DNA from: Microbacterium sp. SMR1
GTDB lineage: Bacteria; Actinomycetota; Actinomycetes; Actinomycetales; Microbacteriaceae
Direction of reading: 5' to 3'
Length of the DNA stretch: 64,000 nt
Assembly: GCF_003289625.1 (NCBI RefSeq)
Contig: NZ_QMBN01000003.1
Location: 1-64,000, forward strand
The notes under the pieces were generated by a model. It was not told the DNA's origin and searched no databases. It worked only from the letters and a program-made list of their open reading frames with translations. Position numbers and translations under genes: made by a program. Each line of letters starts with the position of its first letter. Position 1 is the stretch's first letter. This document shows, piece by piece, positions 43,555 to 52,323 of this stretch.

Positions 43555-46500
43555 TCGATGACATCGAGCGGCTCGGTGCTCGCGTCCGCGGTCGGCGCCT
43601 CGGGCTCGACGCCCAGGATCGCAGCGACACGCGCGGCCACACCGGCGGGGTCGCTGTAGAGGTCGAACGAGTGCACGCGGATGTAGTGCCATCCCAGCCG
43701 CCGCAGAATCTGGGGACGCAGCCGCAGCGACTCCCGGAGCGACTGCCCGATCGTCTCGGGGTCGCCCTCGACGACGACGGCCTTGCCGTCGCGCTGAGCG
43801 ACCAGCGGCAGCAGCCCGCGGTACGCGACGTCGACCGCCACGCCCAGACGGCGGAGGTTCTGCGCGAGGGCCAGAGTCAGCGGGTCGGCGAGGTCTTCGA
43901 GGCGGGCCTCGCGAGCGCGTGCCGCGATTCCCCCGAGGATCGACATGAGCGTGGCGGCGCCGTTCTCGAGGCGTCCGTCGTCGAACGCCGACGGCCGGAT
44001 CGACGACACGATCACCATCGAGCGACGGGCGCGCGTCATGCCGACGGTCAGCAGCCGCTCACCATCCGGCCCCGACAGCACACCGAAGTCGCTCAGCACG
44101 CGCCCGTGGCGCGTCAGACCGTAACCGAGCGAGAACACGACGCGGTCACGACTCTCGGCGACCGACTCCTCGAGCCCGAGCACGGCGAACGGCTCAGCCG
44201 TCTCGCGACCGACGAACTCGGCGACATCCGATCTTCCGGCGAAAGCGGCCTCGACGGCGGCGCGGATGCGCAGGGCGTGCTTGGTCGACGCGGTGACGAC
44301 CATCAGCGACTCGTTCGGCCGGTTGACGGCGTGCTCGACGACGAGCGTCACGACGCGGGCGACCTCGGCATCGGGGCTCTCGACCGCTCCCGAGTCGGGG
44401 TCCGGTGCACCGACACCACCCTCGACGTAGTCAACGCTGAGGCTGCCGCGTCCGAGATACGAGCCGGCCCAGGGGAACGAGACGATCTCGCCGCCGTAGA
44501 AGGCCTCGTTGACGAGTTCGGCGAGGTCTTCGCCGCCTGCGCGGTAACTGCGGGTCAAGGTCTCGACCGGAACGATCTCGGCGAGGCGCTCGAAGACGCT
44601 CCGCTCGTCGGGGTCTGCGATCGGCTCGTCCGACGGATCGCGGTCGGCGGCGATCTCGAACGGGGTCGGGCGCTGCGTGACAGGGTCGCCGAACGCGACG
44701 ATCTGCCGCGCGCGGCGAAGGGCCGAGGCCGATTCGGCGACGCTCAGCGCGCCGGCATCCGCCAGGATCACGACGTCGAACGCGGGCCGGGCCGGCAGGG
44801 AGGCCACCTCGTAGGGCGACGCGATCCAGACGGGCGCGAGCGTGCGCAGGAGCTTCGGCGCGACGGCGAGCAGTTCGGCAGCCGACGCTGTGCCCTCGCG
44901 CAGCGCGGCCTTGAGCGCCGCGGTCTCGTCAGCCTCGTCGACGATCGCGATCTTCCATCGCGTCGCGAGCTCGGCCGCCAGCTGCTGCCCCGCCGAGGCG
45001 GCGTGCGCCTCGTCGACGAGGCGGAAGTCGCGTTCGAGACGATCGACGACGCTGGTGTTGGCTCCGAGCAGTGCACGGTCGCTGCGAAGCATCGCCTCGA
45101 GGGCGGACTGCCACCAGGCGAACTCGAACTCCGCCGCGACGCGCTCCTCGGGCACATGGCGCACCGAAAGCTCGGTGAGCAGGCCCTCGAGGCCGAGGGA
45201 AGCGAGTTCACCGCGCAGCGTCGCTCGTTCGACGAGGTTGTCGAACACGTCGGACTCCGCGGCGAGCCCGGCGAGGATCCGCACGAGCTCGGGGATCGGC
45301 GTCGCGAGCAGATCGTGCCCCGGGCCGAGCACGCGCGAGAGCTCGGCGAGGTCGGCGTCGACGCGCTGCCACGAGGTCGCGACCGCGTCGAGACCCGCGG
45401 GGATCTCGGGGACGACGCCCACTTCGGCCAGACGCTGCCACTGCTCGCGCTGCTTCTGCACGCGCACGAGGGCGTCGTGCATGTCGGTGACGTGCATGCC
45501 CGGCCGGACGTACTCCTTCGAGAGCCGTCGCAGGCGACGCCGTGTCGCACCGTTCATCTCGGGAGTGTCGCGGCGGGTGGAGTGCGCCTCGATCAGATCG
45601 CCCAGCGGACGCTCGAAGACGGTCAGGCTGAAGCGGTCGAGCGACGCGCGGATCCCCTGGAGAAGGCGGATGTACGCACCGAGCTCGGCGAGCGTCGTGA
45701 ACGGCCGCATCCGGGTCTGCCCGATGAGCTCGTACCCGCGCTCGAGGATCTCGGGGATCTCGGTGCGATGCAGGCGGCCTGCCAGAGCGTGTGCCGCGCG
45801 TGCCTGCTCGGTCGTCTCGAACGCGACGCCGTACCACGGCGAGTCATCGGGCCCGAAACGGAACTCGCCCAGCCGAGCGGCGGTCGCGAGCGATGCGGCC
45901 GCTTCGGCGCGACGCGTCGAGAGGCGCTGGAGGGTCGCGGCATCGAAGCGCGTGGCTGCCGACGGCTGCGGCGACTCGGCCGCGATCGTCGTCAGCTTCT
46001 GCAGCACTTCGAGCGGCGAGACGCCGAGCATGGGATGCCGCTGCGTCAGCGAGACGCGATAGTCGCGCAGAACCGTGCGCAGCCGAACGAGGGCGTCGTC
46101 GATCTCGCCCATCTTCGGGTGCTGCGCCTTCTCGTTGCGGGCGATCGCGCGAATGAGGTCGCGGTGGACGCCCCGGGGCGAGACGGCCAGCCCGGGCAGC
46201 CCGATGCCGGCGAGGCGGTGACGGACTCCCTCCAGAGTGGAGCGGCGAGCGCTGACGACGAGGACGCGCTTGCCGCGGCGGACCAGCTCGCCGACGGCGT
46301 TGATGATCGTCTGCGTGCCCCCTGTGCCCGGCAGCGTGTGGACGACGAGCGACTGCCCGGCGACGATCCGGTCGAGGACGCCTTCCTGCTCGGCGTCGGC
46401 GTCGAGCAGCAGTCGGTCGGATGCCGGCGGGCGGTCGTCCGAGGGAACGGCGTCGGGAACGGGGTAACGAGTAGCCACGAGCGCGCGGTCGTCCTCATGG

Positions 46501-47279
46501 CCGGCGAGAGCGTTGAGCACGGGGACGTCGAGGTCTGCCGCATCGCGCTCGGCGCGAGCGGCGACATCCGCGAACGTCGAGACGATCAGCCGTGGCTGAA
46601 CCGTGAAGGTGTCGACATGGGCGGTCAGGGCGCGCAGATGGTCGATGACGGGCTGCGGCTTGAAGACGCCGCCGTCGTACGCGAGCGCGGCGAGCCCGCG
46701 CCGGTCGAGGTCGATTCCGAAGTGCGCACGCGCGATCTCGACGAGCTCGGGATTGACGGAGAACGAGCCGTGGAGTTTGAGATCGAAGTCGCCGTGATGG
46801 CGGCGGATGGCGAGCGGGCGGAGAAGGACCGGGGCGTTGTAGGTGAGACCTCCGGCCCGCCACGAGGCGAATCCGACGCCGAGGTGGACGGTGTCGAGGC
46901 CGCGCGTGGTGCGGAGTTCGACGTCCTTCGCGGTGATGCGCCCGGCGGCGAGGCGGGCCGTGCGCAGCGCCACCTCGTCGCGGAAGAGGTTCGACAGGAG
47001 CGTCGAACGGCCGGTGATGAACTGCGGGAGGCTGCCCGGATGCGCCTTGGTGATGTCGATGCCGACATCGTCGGAAGCGATGTAGTGGAGCAGCGTCGAA
47101 CGGCCGCCGAGGCGGGCGGCCTGCACACGGATGCGTTCGCGCTCGGGGTCGGCCACGTGGGCGACGGCGACGTCGTCTTCGGCGACATCGAGTTGCGCCG
47201 GGGTCACCGAATCGACCCGAACCTCGTCGGCTGCGTCCGGACGGACGGCTCCTCGATCTCCTCGCCACACAGCACACAC
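43551..47279 (-). CDS. SF1-helicase-like protein with degenerate ATPase motifs and MTES_1575-type nuclease-like end
   Basis: A 1,242-residue protein of the DUF4011/SF1-helicase architecture. An N-terminal region (about 40-290) precedes the helicase-like core. Walker A reads PGTGGTQT (317-324), so the nucleotide-binding Lys is Gly; the Walker B equivalent reads VVILADAGAL (Asp841) instead of a DE pair. Later motifs are kept: SYRAGGEDLAELVNEAFYGG (motif IV region) and MTRARRSMVIVSS (motif VI). The C-terminus (DGKAVVVEGDPETIG, then QILRRLGWHYIRVHSFDLYS) matches the REase_MTES_1575 fold, with part of the catalytic set. The start is uncertain (GTG 47279, or an ATG near 47314 after a frameshift). 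Confidence 0.82.
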   Translation of the reverse strand: MCAVWRGDRGAVRPDAADEVRVDSVTPAQLDVAEDDVAVAHVADPERERIRVQAARLGGRSTLLHYIASDDVGIDITKAHPGSLPQFITGRSTLLSNLFRDEVALRTARLAAGRITAKDVELRTTRGLDTVHLGVGFASWRAGGLTYNAPVLLRPLAIRRHHGDFDLKLHGSFSVNPELVEIARAHFGIDLDRRGLAALAYDGGVFKPQPVIDHLRALTAHVDTFTVQPRLIVSTFADVAARAERDAADLDVPVLNALAGHEDDRALVATRYPVPDAVPSDDRPPASDRLLLDADAEQEGVLDRIVAGQSLVVHTLPGTGGTQTIINAVGELVRRGKRVLVVSARRSTLEGVRHRLAGIGLPGLAVSPRGVHRDLIRAIARNEKAQHPKMGEIDDALVRLRTVLRDYRVSLTQRHPMLGVSPLEVLQKLTTIAAESPQPSAATRFDAATLQRLSTRRAEAAASLATAARLGEFRFGPDDSPWYGVAFETTEQARAAHALAGRLHRTEIPEILERGYELIGQTRMRPFTTLAELGAYIRLLQGIRASLDRFSLTVFERPLGDLIEAHSTRRDTPEMNGATRRRLRRLSKEYVRPGMHVTDMHDALVRVQKQREQWQRLAEVGVVPEIPAGLDAVATSWQRVDADLAELSRVLGPGHDLLATPIPELVRILAGLAAESDVFDNLVERATLRGELASLGLEGLLTELSVRHVPEERVAAEFEFAWWQSALEAMLRSDRALLGANTSVVDRLERDFRLVDEAHAASAGQQLAAELATRWKIAIVDEADETAALKAALREGTASAAELLAVAPKLLRTLAPVWIASPYEVASLPARPAFDVVILADAGALSVAESASALRRARQIVAFGDPVTQRPTPFEIAADRDPSDEPIADPDERSVFERLAEIVPVETLTRSYRAGGEDLAELVNEAFYGGEIVSFPWAGSYLGRGSLSVDYVEGGVGAPDPDSGAVESPDAEVARVVTLVVEHAVNRPNESLMVVTASTKHALRIRAAVEAAFAGRSDVAEFVGRETAEPFAVLGLEESVAESRDRVVFSLGYGLTRHGRVLSDFGVLSGPDGERLLTVGMTRARRSMVIVSSIRPSAFDDGRLENGAATLMSILGGIAARAREARLEDLADPLTLALAQNLRRLGVAVDVAYRGLLPLVAQRDGKAVVVEGDPETIGQSLRESLRLRPQILRRLGWHYIRVHSFDLYSDPAGVAARVAAILGVEPEAPTADASTEPLDVIE

Positions 47280-47445
47280 CCTAAGCGGCGCGCCTGCATC
47301 CGACCCTCAGGCGCCGCCGAGTTTCGCGCTATTTCCGACACGCCGGACGATCGGCGGTTCCTCCCCCGGCGCCTGTCGCCGCCGCCCATCCCCCGCATCG
47401 TCGCCGCGCACGGGGCGCAGCGGGGCCGCCCGGGATGATGGAGCC

Positions 47446-47967
47446 ATGACCGACGCAGCATTTGCGGTGCACCCCACGCCGATCGGCGATGCCCTCCTGG
47501 TCGTGACCGAGACCGGCCTCGCCCACCTCGACATCCTCGACCGCCCCGCGGACATCGCCCTCGTCGACCTCGCCCTCAGCCTCGGCGCGCTCCCGGTCCA
47601 CGACCCGGGCGCGGCTGCCGACGTGGCCGCCGAACTCGACGAGTACTTCGCGGGCCGGCTGCGGCAGTTCCGGACGCCGATCGACTGGCTCCTGGCCCCG
47701 CCGGGATTCGCCGGCGCCGCACTGCGCGCGGTTTGCCGCGTTCCCTACGGCGAGGTGGCGACCTACGGCGAGATCGCGATCACCGCCGGCTCACCGCGAG
47801 CGCACCGAGCCGTCGGGTCTGCGTGCGCGCGGACGCCGATCTCGATCGTCGTGCCCGCACACCGTGTCGTCCGCAGCGACGGATCGATCGGACAGTATGG
47901 CGGCCATCCCGAGCGCAAGCGATTCCTGCTCGACCTCGAGAGCAGAGCCGACTCCGGCCGCGTGTAG
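47446..47967 (+). CDS. alkyltransferase-like (ATL) protein with PAHR in place of PCHR
   Basis: A 173-residue protein with both halves of an O6-alkylguanine-DNA alkyltransferase: an N-terminal domain and a C-terminal DNA-binding domain (VCRVPYGEVATYGEIAITAG, then RAVGSACARTP). The acceptor motif reads VPAHRVVRSDGSIGQYGG, with Ala138 where the alkyl-accepting Cys should be. It therefore cannot repair by methyl transfer and is expected to bind O6-alkylguanine and flag it for nucleotide excision repair, as described for ATL proteins (Trp in E. coli, Ala in Thermus). It is divergent from the helicase-like gene. Confidence 0.9.
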   Translation: MTDAAFAVHPTPIGDALLVVTETGLAHLDILDRPADIALVDLALSLGALPVHDPGAAADVAAELDEYFAGRLRQFRTPIDWLLAPPGFAGAALRAVCRVPYGEVATYGEIAITAGSPRAHRAVGSACARTPISIVVPAHRVVRSDGSIGQYGGHPERKRFLLDLESRADSGRV

Positions 47968-47982
47968 GCCGCGCCGGAACGG

Positions 47983-48015
47983 CGACGGCCCCGGGCAGCG
48001 CGCCCGGGGCCGTCG
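47983..48015. terminator. terminator between ATL and actP genes
   Basis: CGACGGCCCCGGGC (47983-47996) pairs perfectly with GCCCGGGGCCGTCG (48002-48015). It serves the two converging genes. Confidence 0.8.
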
Positions 48016-48039
48016 TCTCGATCAGCGAGGTGTCGCGGC

Positions 48040-49677
48040 CTAGTGATCGACCGCCTTCTCCGCGCCGTGACCGGTCAGAGAACGCACCTCCATCTCGGCC
48101 GCCTTCACCGGGTCCTCCCGCCGCCGCTCGGTGACCGAACCCAGCCAGCCGAGGAAGAAACCCAGCGGGATCGACACGATGCCCGGGTTGTTGAGCGGCC
48201 AGATGGCCGTGCCGACGTTCTTGAACACGCTGGTCTCGGTGCCCCAGAACACGGGCGAGAGGATGATGAGGATGATGGCTGCCGCCAGGCCGCCGTACAT
48301 GCTCCACACCGCGCCACGCGTCGTGAACTTCCGCCAGAAGAGCGAGTAGATGATCGTCGGGAGGTTCGCCGAAGCCGCGACAGCGAAGGCGAGGGCCACC
48401 AGGAACGCGACGTTCTGTCCCTGCACGCCGATGCCGCCGACGATCGCGAGGATGCCGATCACGATGACTGTGCGGCGAGCGACCTTGACCTCGCCGTCGG
48501 GCGGCACGTTCCCCTTCTTGACGACGTTCGCGTAGATGTCGTGCGCGAACGACGCCGCCGCCGTGATCGTGAGGCCCGCCACGACCGCGAGGATCGTCGC
48601 GAAAGCCACCGCCGAGATGAAGCCGAGCAGCAGGGGGCCGCCCAGCTCGAGCGCGAGCAGCGGAGCAGCGGAGTTGACCCCGCCGGGCGCCGAGGCGATG
48701 CGCTCCGGACCGACGAGCGCGCCCGCACCGTACCCGAGCACGAGGGTGAGGAGGTAGAAGAGGCCGATGAGCCAGATCGCCCACACCACCGAGCGACGGG
48801 CCTCTTTCGCGGTGGGCACCGTGTAGAAGCGCATGAGGACGTGCGGCAGACCCGCCGTTCCCAGCACGAGCGCGACCGCGAGCGAGATGAAGTCCCACGG
48901 GTTGGCGCCGTACTGCAGGCCCGGTCCGAGGATCGCCTCTCCCTTCGGCGAGGCGGCGACCGCGCTCTCGAGGAGCGTGTTGAGGTTGAACCCGTTGATC
49001 GCCAGCACCCAGATCGTCATGACGAGCGCGCCGCCGATGAGCAGGAACGCCTTGACGATCTGCACCCACGTCGTGCCCTTCATGCCGCCGATCAGCACGT
49101 AGACGATCATCAGCACGCCGACGACGGCGACCACGATCGACTGGCCGACCTGCTCGGTGATGCCCAGCAGCAGTGAGACCAGACCGCCCGCTCCCGCCAT
49201 CTGCGCGAGCAGGTAGAAGAAGCACACCGCGAGCGTGGTGATGGCGGCCGCCATCCGCACCGGCGTCTGCTTCAGCCGGAACGACAGCACGTCGGCCATC
49301 GTGAACTTGCCGGTGTTGCGCATGAGCTCGGCGACGAGCAGCAGCGCGACGAGCCAGGCCACGAGGAATCCGATCGAGTACAGGAACCCGTCGTATCCGT
49401 TGATCGCGATCGCGCCGCAGATGCCGAGGAAGGATGCCGCCGACAGATAGTCGCCCGCGATCGCGAAGCCGTTCTGCGGCCCGGTGAACGAGCGGCCCGC
49501 GGCGTAGTAGTCGGCCGCGGTCTTGTTGTTGCGGCTGGCACGGATGACGATGAACAGCGTCACCGCGACGAATGCGCCGAAGATCGAGATGTTCAGCACC
49601 GGGTTGTTGTCGACGGTCTCTCCCGCCGCGACGACGGCCGCCCCCAGGCCGTTCACCGCTTCCCAGAATCCGTTCAC
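48040..49677 (-). CDS. actP: cation/acetate symporter ActP
   Basis: A 545-residue sodium:solute symporter with about 13 membrane helices. ActP-type features include the loop NNKTAADYYAAGRSFTGPQN, the Na-site region GDYLSAASFLGICGAIA and the helix pair GTAGLPHVLMRFYTVPTAKE with ARRSV. It imports acetate and other short monocarboxylates. The GTG start overlaps the DUF485 gene stop by 4 bases, the common yjcH-actP arrangement. A divergent LuxR-type gene lies upstream. Confidence 0.93.
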   Translation of the reverse strand: MNGFWEAVNGLGAAVVAAGETVDNNPVLNISIFGAFVAVTLFIVIRASRNNKTAADYYAAGRSFTGPQNGFAIAGDYLSAASFLGICGAIAINGYDGFLYSIGFLVAWLVALLLVAELMRNTGKFTMADVLSFRLKQTPVRMAAAITTLAVCFFYLLAQMAGAGGLVSLLLGITEQVGQSIVVAVVGVLMIVYVLIGGMKGTTWVQIVKAFLLIGGALVMTIWVLAINGFNLNTLLESAVAASPKGEAILGPGLQYGANPWDFISLAVALVLGTAGLPHVLMRFYTVPTAKEARRSVVWAIWLIGLFYLLTLVLGYGAGALVGPERIASAPGGVNSAAPLLALELGGPLLLGFISAVAFATILAVVAGLTITAAASFAHDIYANVVKKGNVPPDGEVKVARRTVIVIGILAIVGGIGVQGQNVAFLVALAFAVAASANLPTIIYSLFWRKFTTRGAVWSMYGGLAAAIILIILSPVFWGTETSVFKNVGTAIWPLNNPGIVSIPLGFFLGWLGSVTERRREDPVKAAEMEVRSLTGHGAEKAVDH

Positions 49678-50024
49678 GATCCGGCCTCCTGTCGCTCGAG
49701 ATCGTTCCGGATCGCCGACGAGATCGGGTCGAGCTTGTGGTTGGCGTACCAGACGTAGCCCATGGTGATCGCGAAGGTCGTGACGAACTGGCCGAGCCCG
49801 AACAGCAGACCGACGGTGATGTCACCCCAGACACGCTGCGCCATGAAGTCGGTCGCGAACGACGACAGCAGCACGTAGACGAAGTACCAGACGAGGAAGA
49901 CGATCGTCAGCGGCCATACGAAGCTGCGGTGCTTGCGCTTGAGTTCCCGGAACGGCGCCGACTCCTCGACGGCGACATAGTCCACTCCGCCGGGAGGCGG
50001 CGAGTGGGTGGGCGATGCGGTCAT
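49674..50024 (-). CDS. DUF485 membrane protein (YjcH-like)
   Basis: A 116-residue protein with two membrane helices (VWPLTIVFLVWYFVYVLLSS and VGLLFGLGQFVTTFAITMGY) and the DUF485 ends FRELKRKHRSFVWP and YVWYANHKLDPISSAIR. DUF485 genes are regularly placed before actP and may support the symporter. The ATG at 50024 is preceded by AAGGAGG, so an open frame six codons longer is not used. Confidence 0.92.
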   Translation of the reverse strand: MTASPTHSPPPGGVDYVAVEESAPFRELKRKHRSFVWPLTIVFLVWYFVYVLLSSFATDFMAQRVWGDITVGLLFGLGQFVTTFAITMGYVWYANHKLDPISSAIRNDLERQEAGS

Positions 50025-50146
50025 GTGGCCTCCTTGCCTCATGGTGAGCAGCTCTCCAGCGGTCGTCGTCGTCGAGCGACCGCGATGGTAGGGTCGACGC
50101 TACGAAAGGCGGCAACGAGGCCGTCACCCCCGGAAGTAGGTAGTGC

Positions 50147-51004
50147 GTGACGGCACTGGCGGCACCCGAGAACGACGCGCAGCTGGTCTCCCGCGCGGTC
50201 GATGACCTCGCGCGCAGCACACGCTTTCCCGTCGTCTTCGGCGGCCTCGAGAGCCAGGGCTCGGTTCACGTCACCGCGATCGCCGGAGCGCGGTCGCATT
50301 CCATCGACGATCTGGTGGTGCGCGTCGGCCGCGGGCTGGGCGGCGCAGCGATGGTCGAACGGCGTCCGCGGCTCGCTCTCGACTACCGCACCGCGCGCAC
50401 CATCACGCACGACTACGACCGGGCCATTCTCGGCGAGGGCATCGCCACCCTCTTCGCCGTACCGATCGTCACCGAGGGCCGGGCGCGCGGGGTGCTGTAC
50501 TGCGGCTCCTGGTCGCAGGCTCCGGTGGGCGACCTCGTGGCGCGTCCGGCGTTCCGAGCGGCTGACGCGATCAGCACCGAGCTGCGCATCCGCGACGAGG
50601 TGCAGCGCCGGCTGACGCTGGCGCCGGCACCCGAGTCCGCGGCCGGCCTCTCCCCCGCCGCGCGAGAGGACCTGCGCGAGAGCTTCGCCGAGCTGCGCAG
50701 CATCGCCGCGACGATCGACGACGCCGACCTGCGGGCGCGGCTGGCGGCGATCGAGCGCCGCCTCACCACAGTCGCGGGCGACGGGGCGGCGTCGGCGAAG
50801 GATGCCGAGGTGCAGCTCTCTCCGCGGGAGCTCGACGTTCTCGCCTGCTGCGCCCTCGGCTCGACGAACGCGGAGATCGGGGCGGCGCTGAGCCTCAAAG
50901 AGGGAACCGTGAAGTCATACCTCCAGGCGGCGATGGCCAAGCTCGACGCGTCGACCCGTCACGCGGCCGTCGCGCGCGCGCGGCGTCTCGGCCTGCTGCC
51001 CTGA
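50147..51004 (+). CDS. GAF-LuxR type regulator, RamA-like
   Basis: A 285-residue regulator with a GAF-like sensor domain (about 30-150, VGRGLGGAAMVERRPRLALD then ILGEGIATLFAVPIVTEGRA) and a C-terminal LuxR helix-turn-helix (about 222-283, LSPRELDVLACCALGSTNAE then IGAALSLKEGTVKSYLQAAM). Length, domain order and the position divergent from actP resemble RamA, the acetate-metabolism regulator of Corynebacterium. Its role in controlling actP here is inferred. Start is GTG after GGAAGTAGG. Confidence 0.85.
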   Translation: MTALAAPENDAQLVSRAVDDLARSTRFPVVFGGLESQGSVHVTAIAGARSHSIDDLVVRVGRGLGGAAMVERRPRLALDYRTARTITHDYDRAILGEGIATLFAVPIVTEGRARGVLYCGSWSQAPVGDLVARPAFRAADAISTELRIRDEVQRRLTLAPAPESAAGLSPAAREDLRESFAELRSIAATIDDADLRARLAAIERRLTTVAGDGAASAKDAEVQLSPRELDVLACCALGSTNAEIGAALSLKEGTVKSYLQAAMAKLDASTRHAAVARARRLGLLP

Positions 51005-51012
51005 CCGCGGGT

Positions 51013-52197
51013 TCAGGCGGCGATGCGCAGGCCGGCGACCTGCTCGGCGATGACGGCGCCGTACTCCGTGATCATCCGGTCTCGACCCAACCGGTCCCGA
51101 GCGGCGAGCGCGGCGCCTCCGAACGCGACGCGCTCCTCGACGGCACGACCCCAACCGGCCGCGATCGCATCCGGGTTGCGCGGGGTGACGATGCCGATCC
51201 CCTCGACGAGGCGGGCCGCGTCGCCGACATCCGTCGTGACCGGTACCGCACCGCTCGCCGCCCCCTCCAGCAGGCACAGCGGGGCCGCCTCGCCGAACGC
51301 GCTCGTGAGTGAGACGACGTCCGCGGCGCGGTAGATCGCGGGCATGTCGTCACGGATGCCGAGAGCATGGATGCGGTCGCCGCCGATGACCTCCAGCAGC
51401 TCCGTGAGACGGGGGTTCTCGCGCGTCATCCCCGCTCCGCACATGACGTAGTGCGCATCGGGCACGAGCGCTCGATGCGCGGCGACCGACCGCAGGAACA
51501 GCTCGGGATCCTTCATCGCGTCGAACCGAGCCGCGTAGGCGACGACAACCGCCCGGTCGGGGATGCCGAGCTCACGCCGCACGCGGTCACCCCCGCGGGT
51601 GACCGACGGCTCGAAGCGCGAGAGGTCGATGCCGTTGTCGACGACATGACGCTGCGTGTCGCCCAGGACCGACGCGTAGGCGGCATCCGTCGACCGCGCG
51701 CATGACACCGCCGCCGTGACGATCCCACGACGGACGCTCTCACCCAGCCACTCCAGAGCATCGCCCGAATGCTCCGGGTCGGACCGGTGCAGGCATGCCA
51801 CGACAGGCCGGTCGGGCAGCATCATCGCCTCATCGAGAGCGAGCAGGAGTCCGAGCGGCTGCTCTTTGAGGGTGAGCACGACGTCGGCCGCGGCGATAGC
51901 GCGCGCCGCGGTGCGCAACTGCCGCGAGGAGAAGGCGTGCGGCGCGTGCGGCACCGGCCCCGCCGTCTTTCCCAGAGACGTGATCCCGATGCCCGAGGCG
52001 CGCAGCGCCCGATACCGCGGGTCGCCGGCCATGTGCTGGACGGTCGACTCGCGCCGCGCCCGCGACGCGATGGCGAGCACGCTGTGGTGCTGTTCGCCCC
52101 GCGCGTGGAGGCCGGCGACGACATCGCTGTGCAGGATTCGAGCCCCGCCGGCGAAGAAGCCCTCGGTGAGGGAGAGGACGCGAAGCGGAGCGCTCAT
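51013..52197 (-). CDS. glycosyltransferase family 4
   Basis: A 394-residue GT-B glycosyltransferase. The N-terminal half begins LRVLSLTEGFFAGGARILHS with a substrate-binding loop, and the C-terminal half has the donor-site motif IYRAADVVSLTSAFGEAAPL followed by LCLLEGAASGAVPVTTDVGD. The E-x7-E-like pattern (GEAAPLCLLE) fits family 4 enzymes. No signal peptide; cytoplasmic. The sugar and acceptor are unknown. It converges on the RamA-like gene with an 8-base gap. Confidence 0.88.
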   Translation of the reverse strand: MSAPLRVLSLTEGFFAGGARILHSDVVAGLHARGEQHHSVLAIASRARRESTVQHMAGDPRYRALRASGIGITSLGKTAGPVPHAPHAFSSRQLRTAARAIAAADVVLTLKEQPLGLLLALDEAMMLPDRPVVACLHRSDPEHSGDALEWLGESVRRGIVTAAVSCARSTDAAYASVLGDTQRHVVDNGIDLSRFEPSVTRGGDRVRRELGIPDRAVVVAYAARFDAMKDPELFLRSVAAHRALVPDAHYVMCGAGMTRENPRLTELLEVIGGDRIHALGIRDDMPAIYRAADVVSLTSAFGEAAPLCLLEGAASGAVPVTTDVGDAARLVEGIGIVTPRNPDAIAAGWGRAVEERVAFGGAALAARDRLGRDRMITEYGAVIAEQVAGLRIAA

Positions 52198-52241
52198 TCA
52201 GGACCTTCGGGATCTACGCGGCGGGTGCGATCCATCGTGCG

Positions 52242-52283
52242 GCAACGCCCGCCCGCGGCGAGTGAACCGCGGACGAGCGTTGC
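52242..52283 (-). terminator. hairpin after the GSP39-like SDR gene
   Basis: GCAACGC (52242-52248) pairs with GCGTTGC (52277-52283), with an inner CCGCGG/CCGCGG pair. It lies about 40 bases past the SDR stop on the minus strand. Confidence 0.5.
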
Positions 52284-52323
52284 GTGAACGAACGGCGCCG
52301 GACGCCGGTCCCGAGAGCCGGGC

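Noticed and set aside
43671..47438. 1,255-codon open frame on the plus strand opposite the helicase-like gene
   Set aside because: It is a GC-rich antisense shadow: low-complexity Arg/Asp/Glu/Val composition and no family motif, while the minus strand has clear SF1-type motifs.
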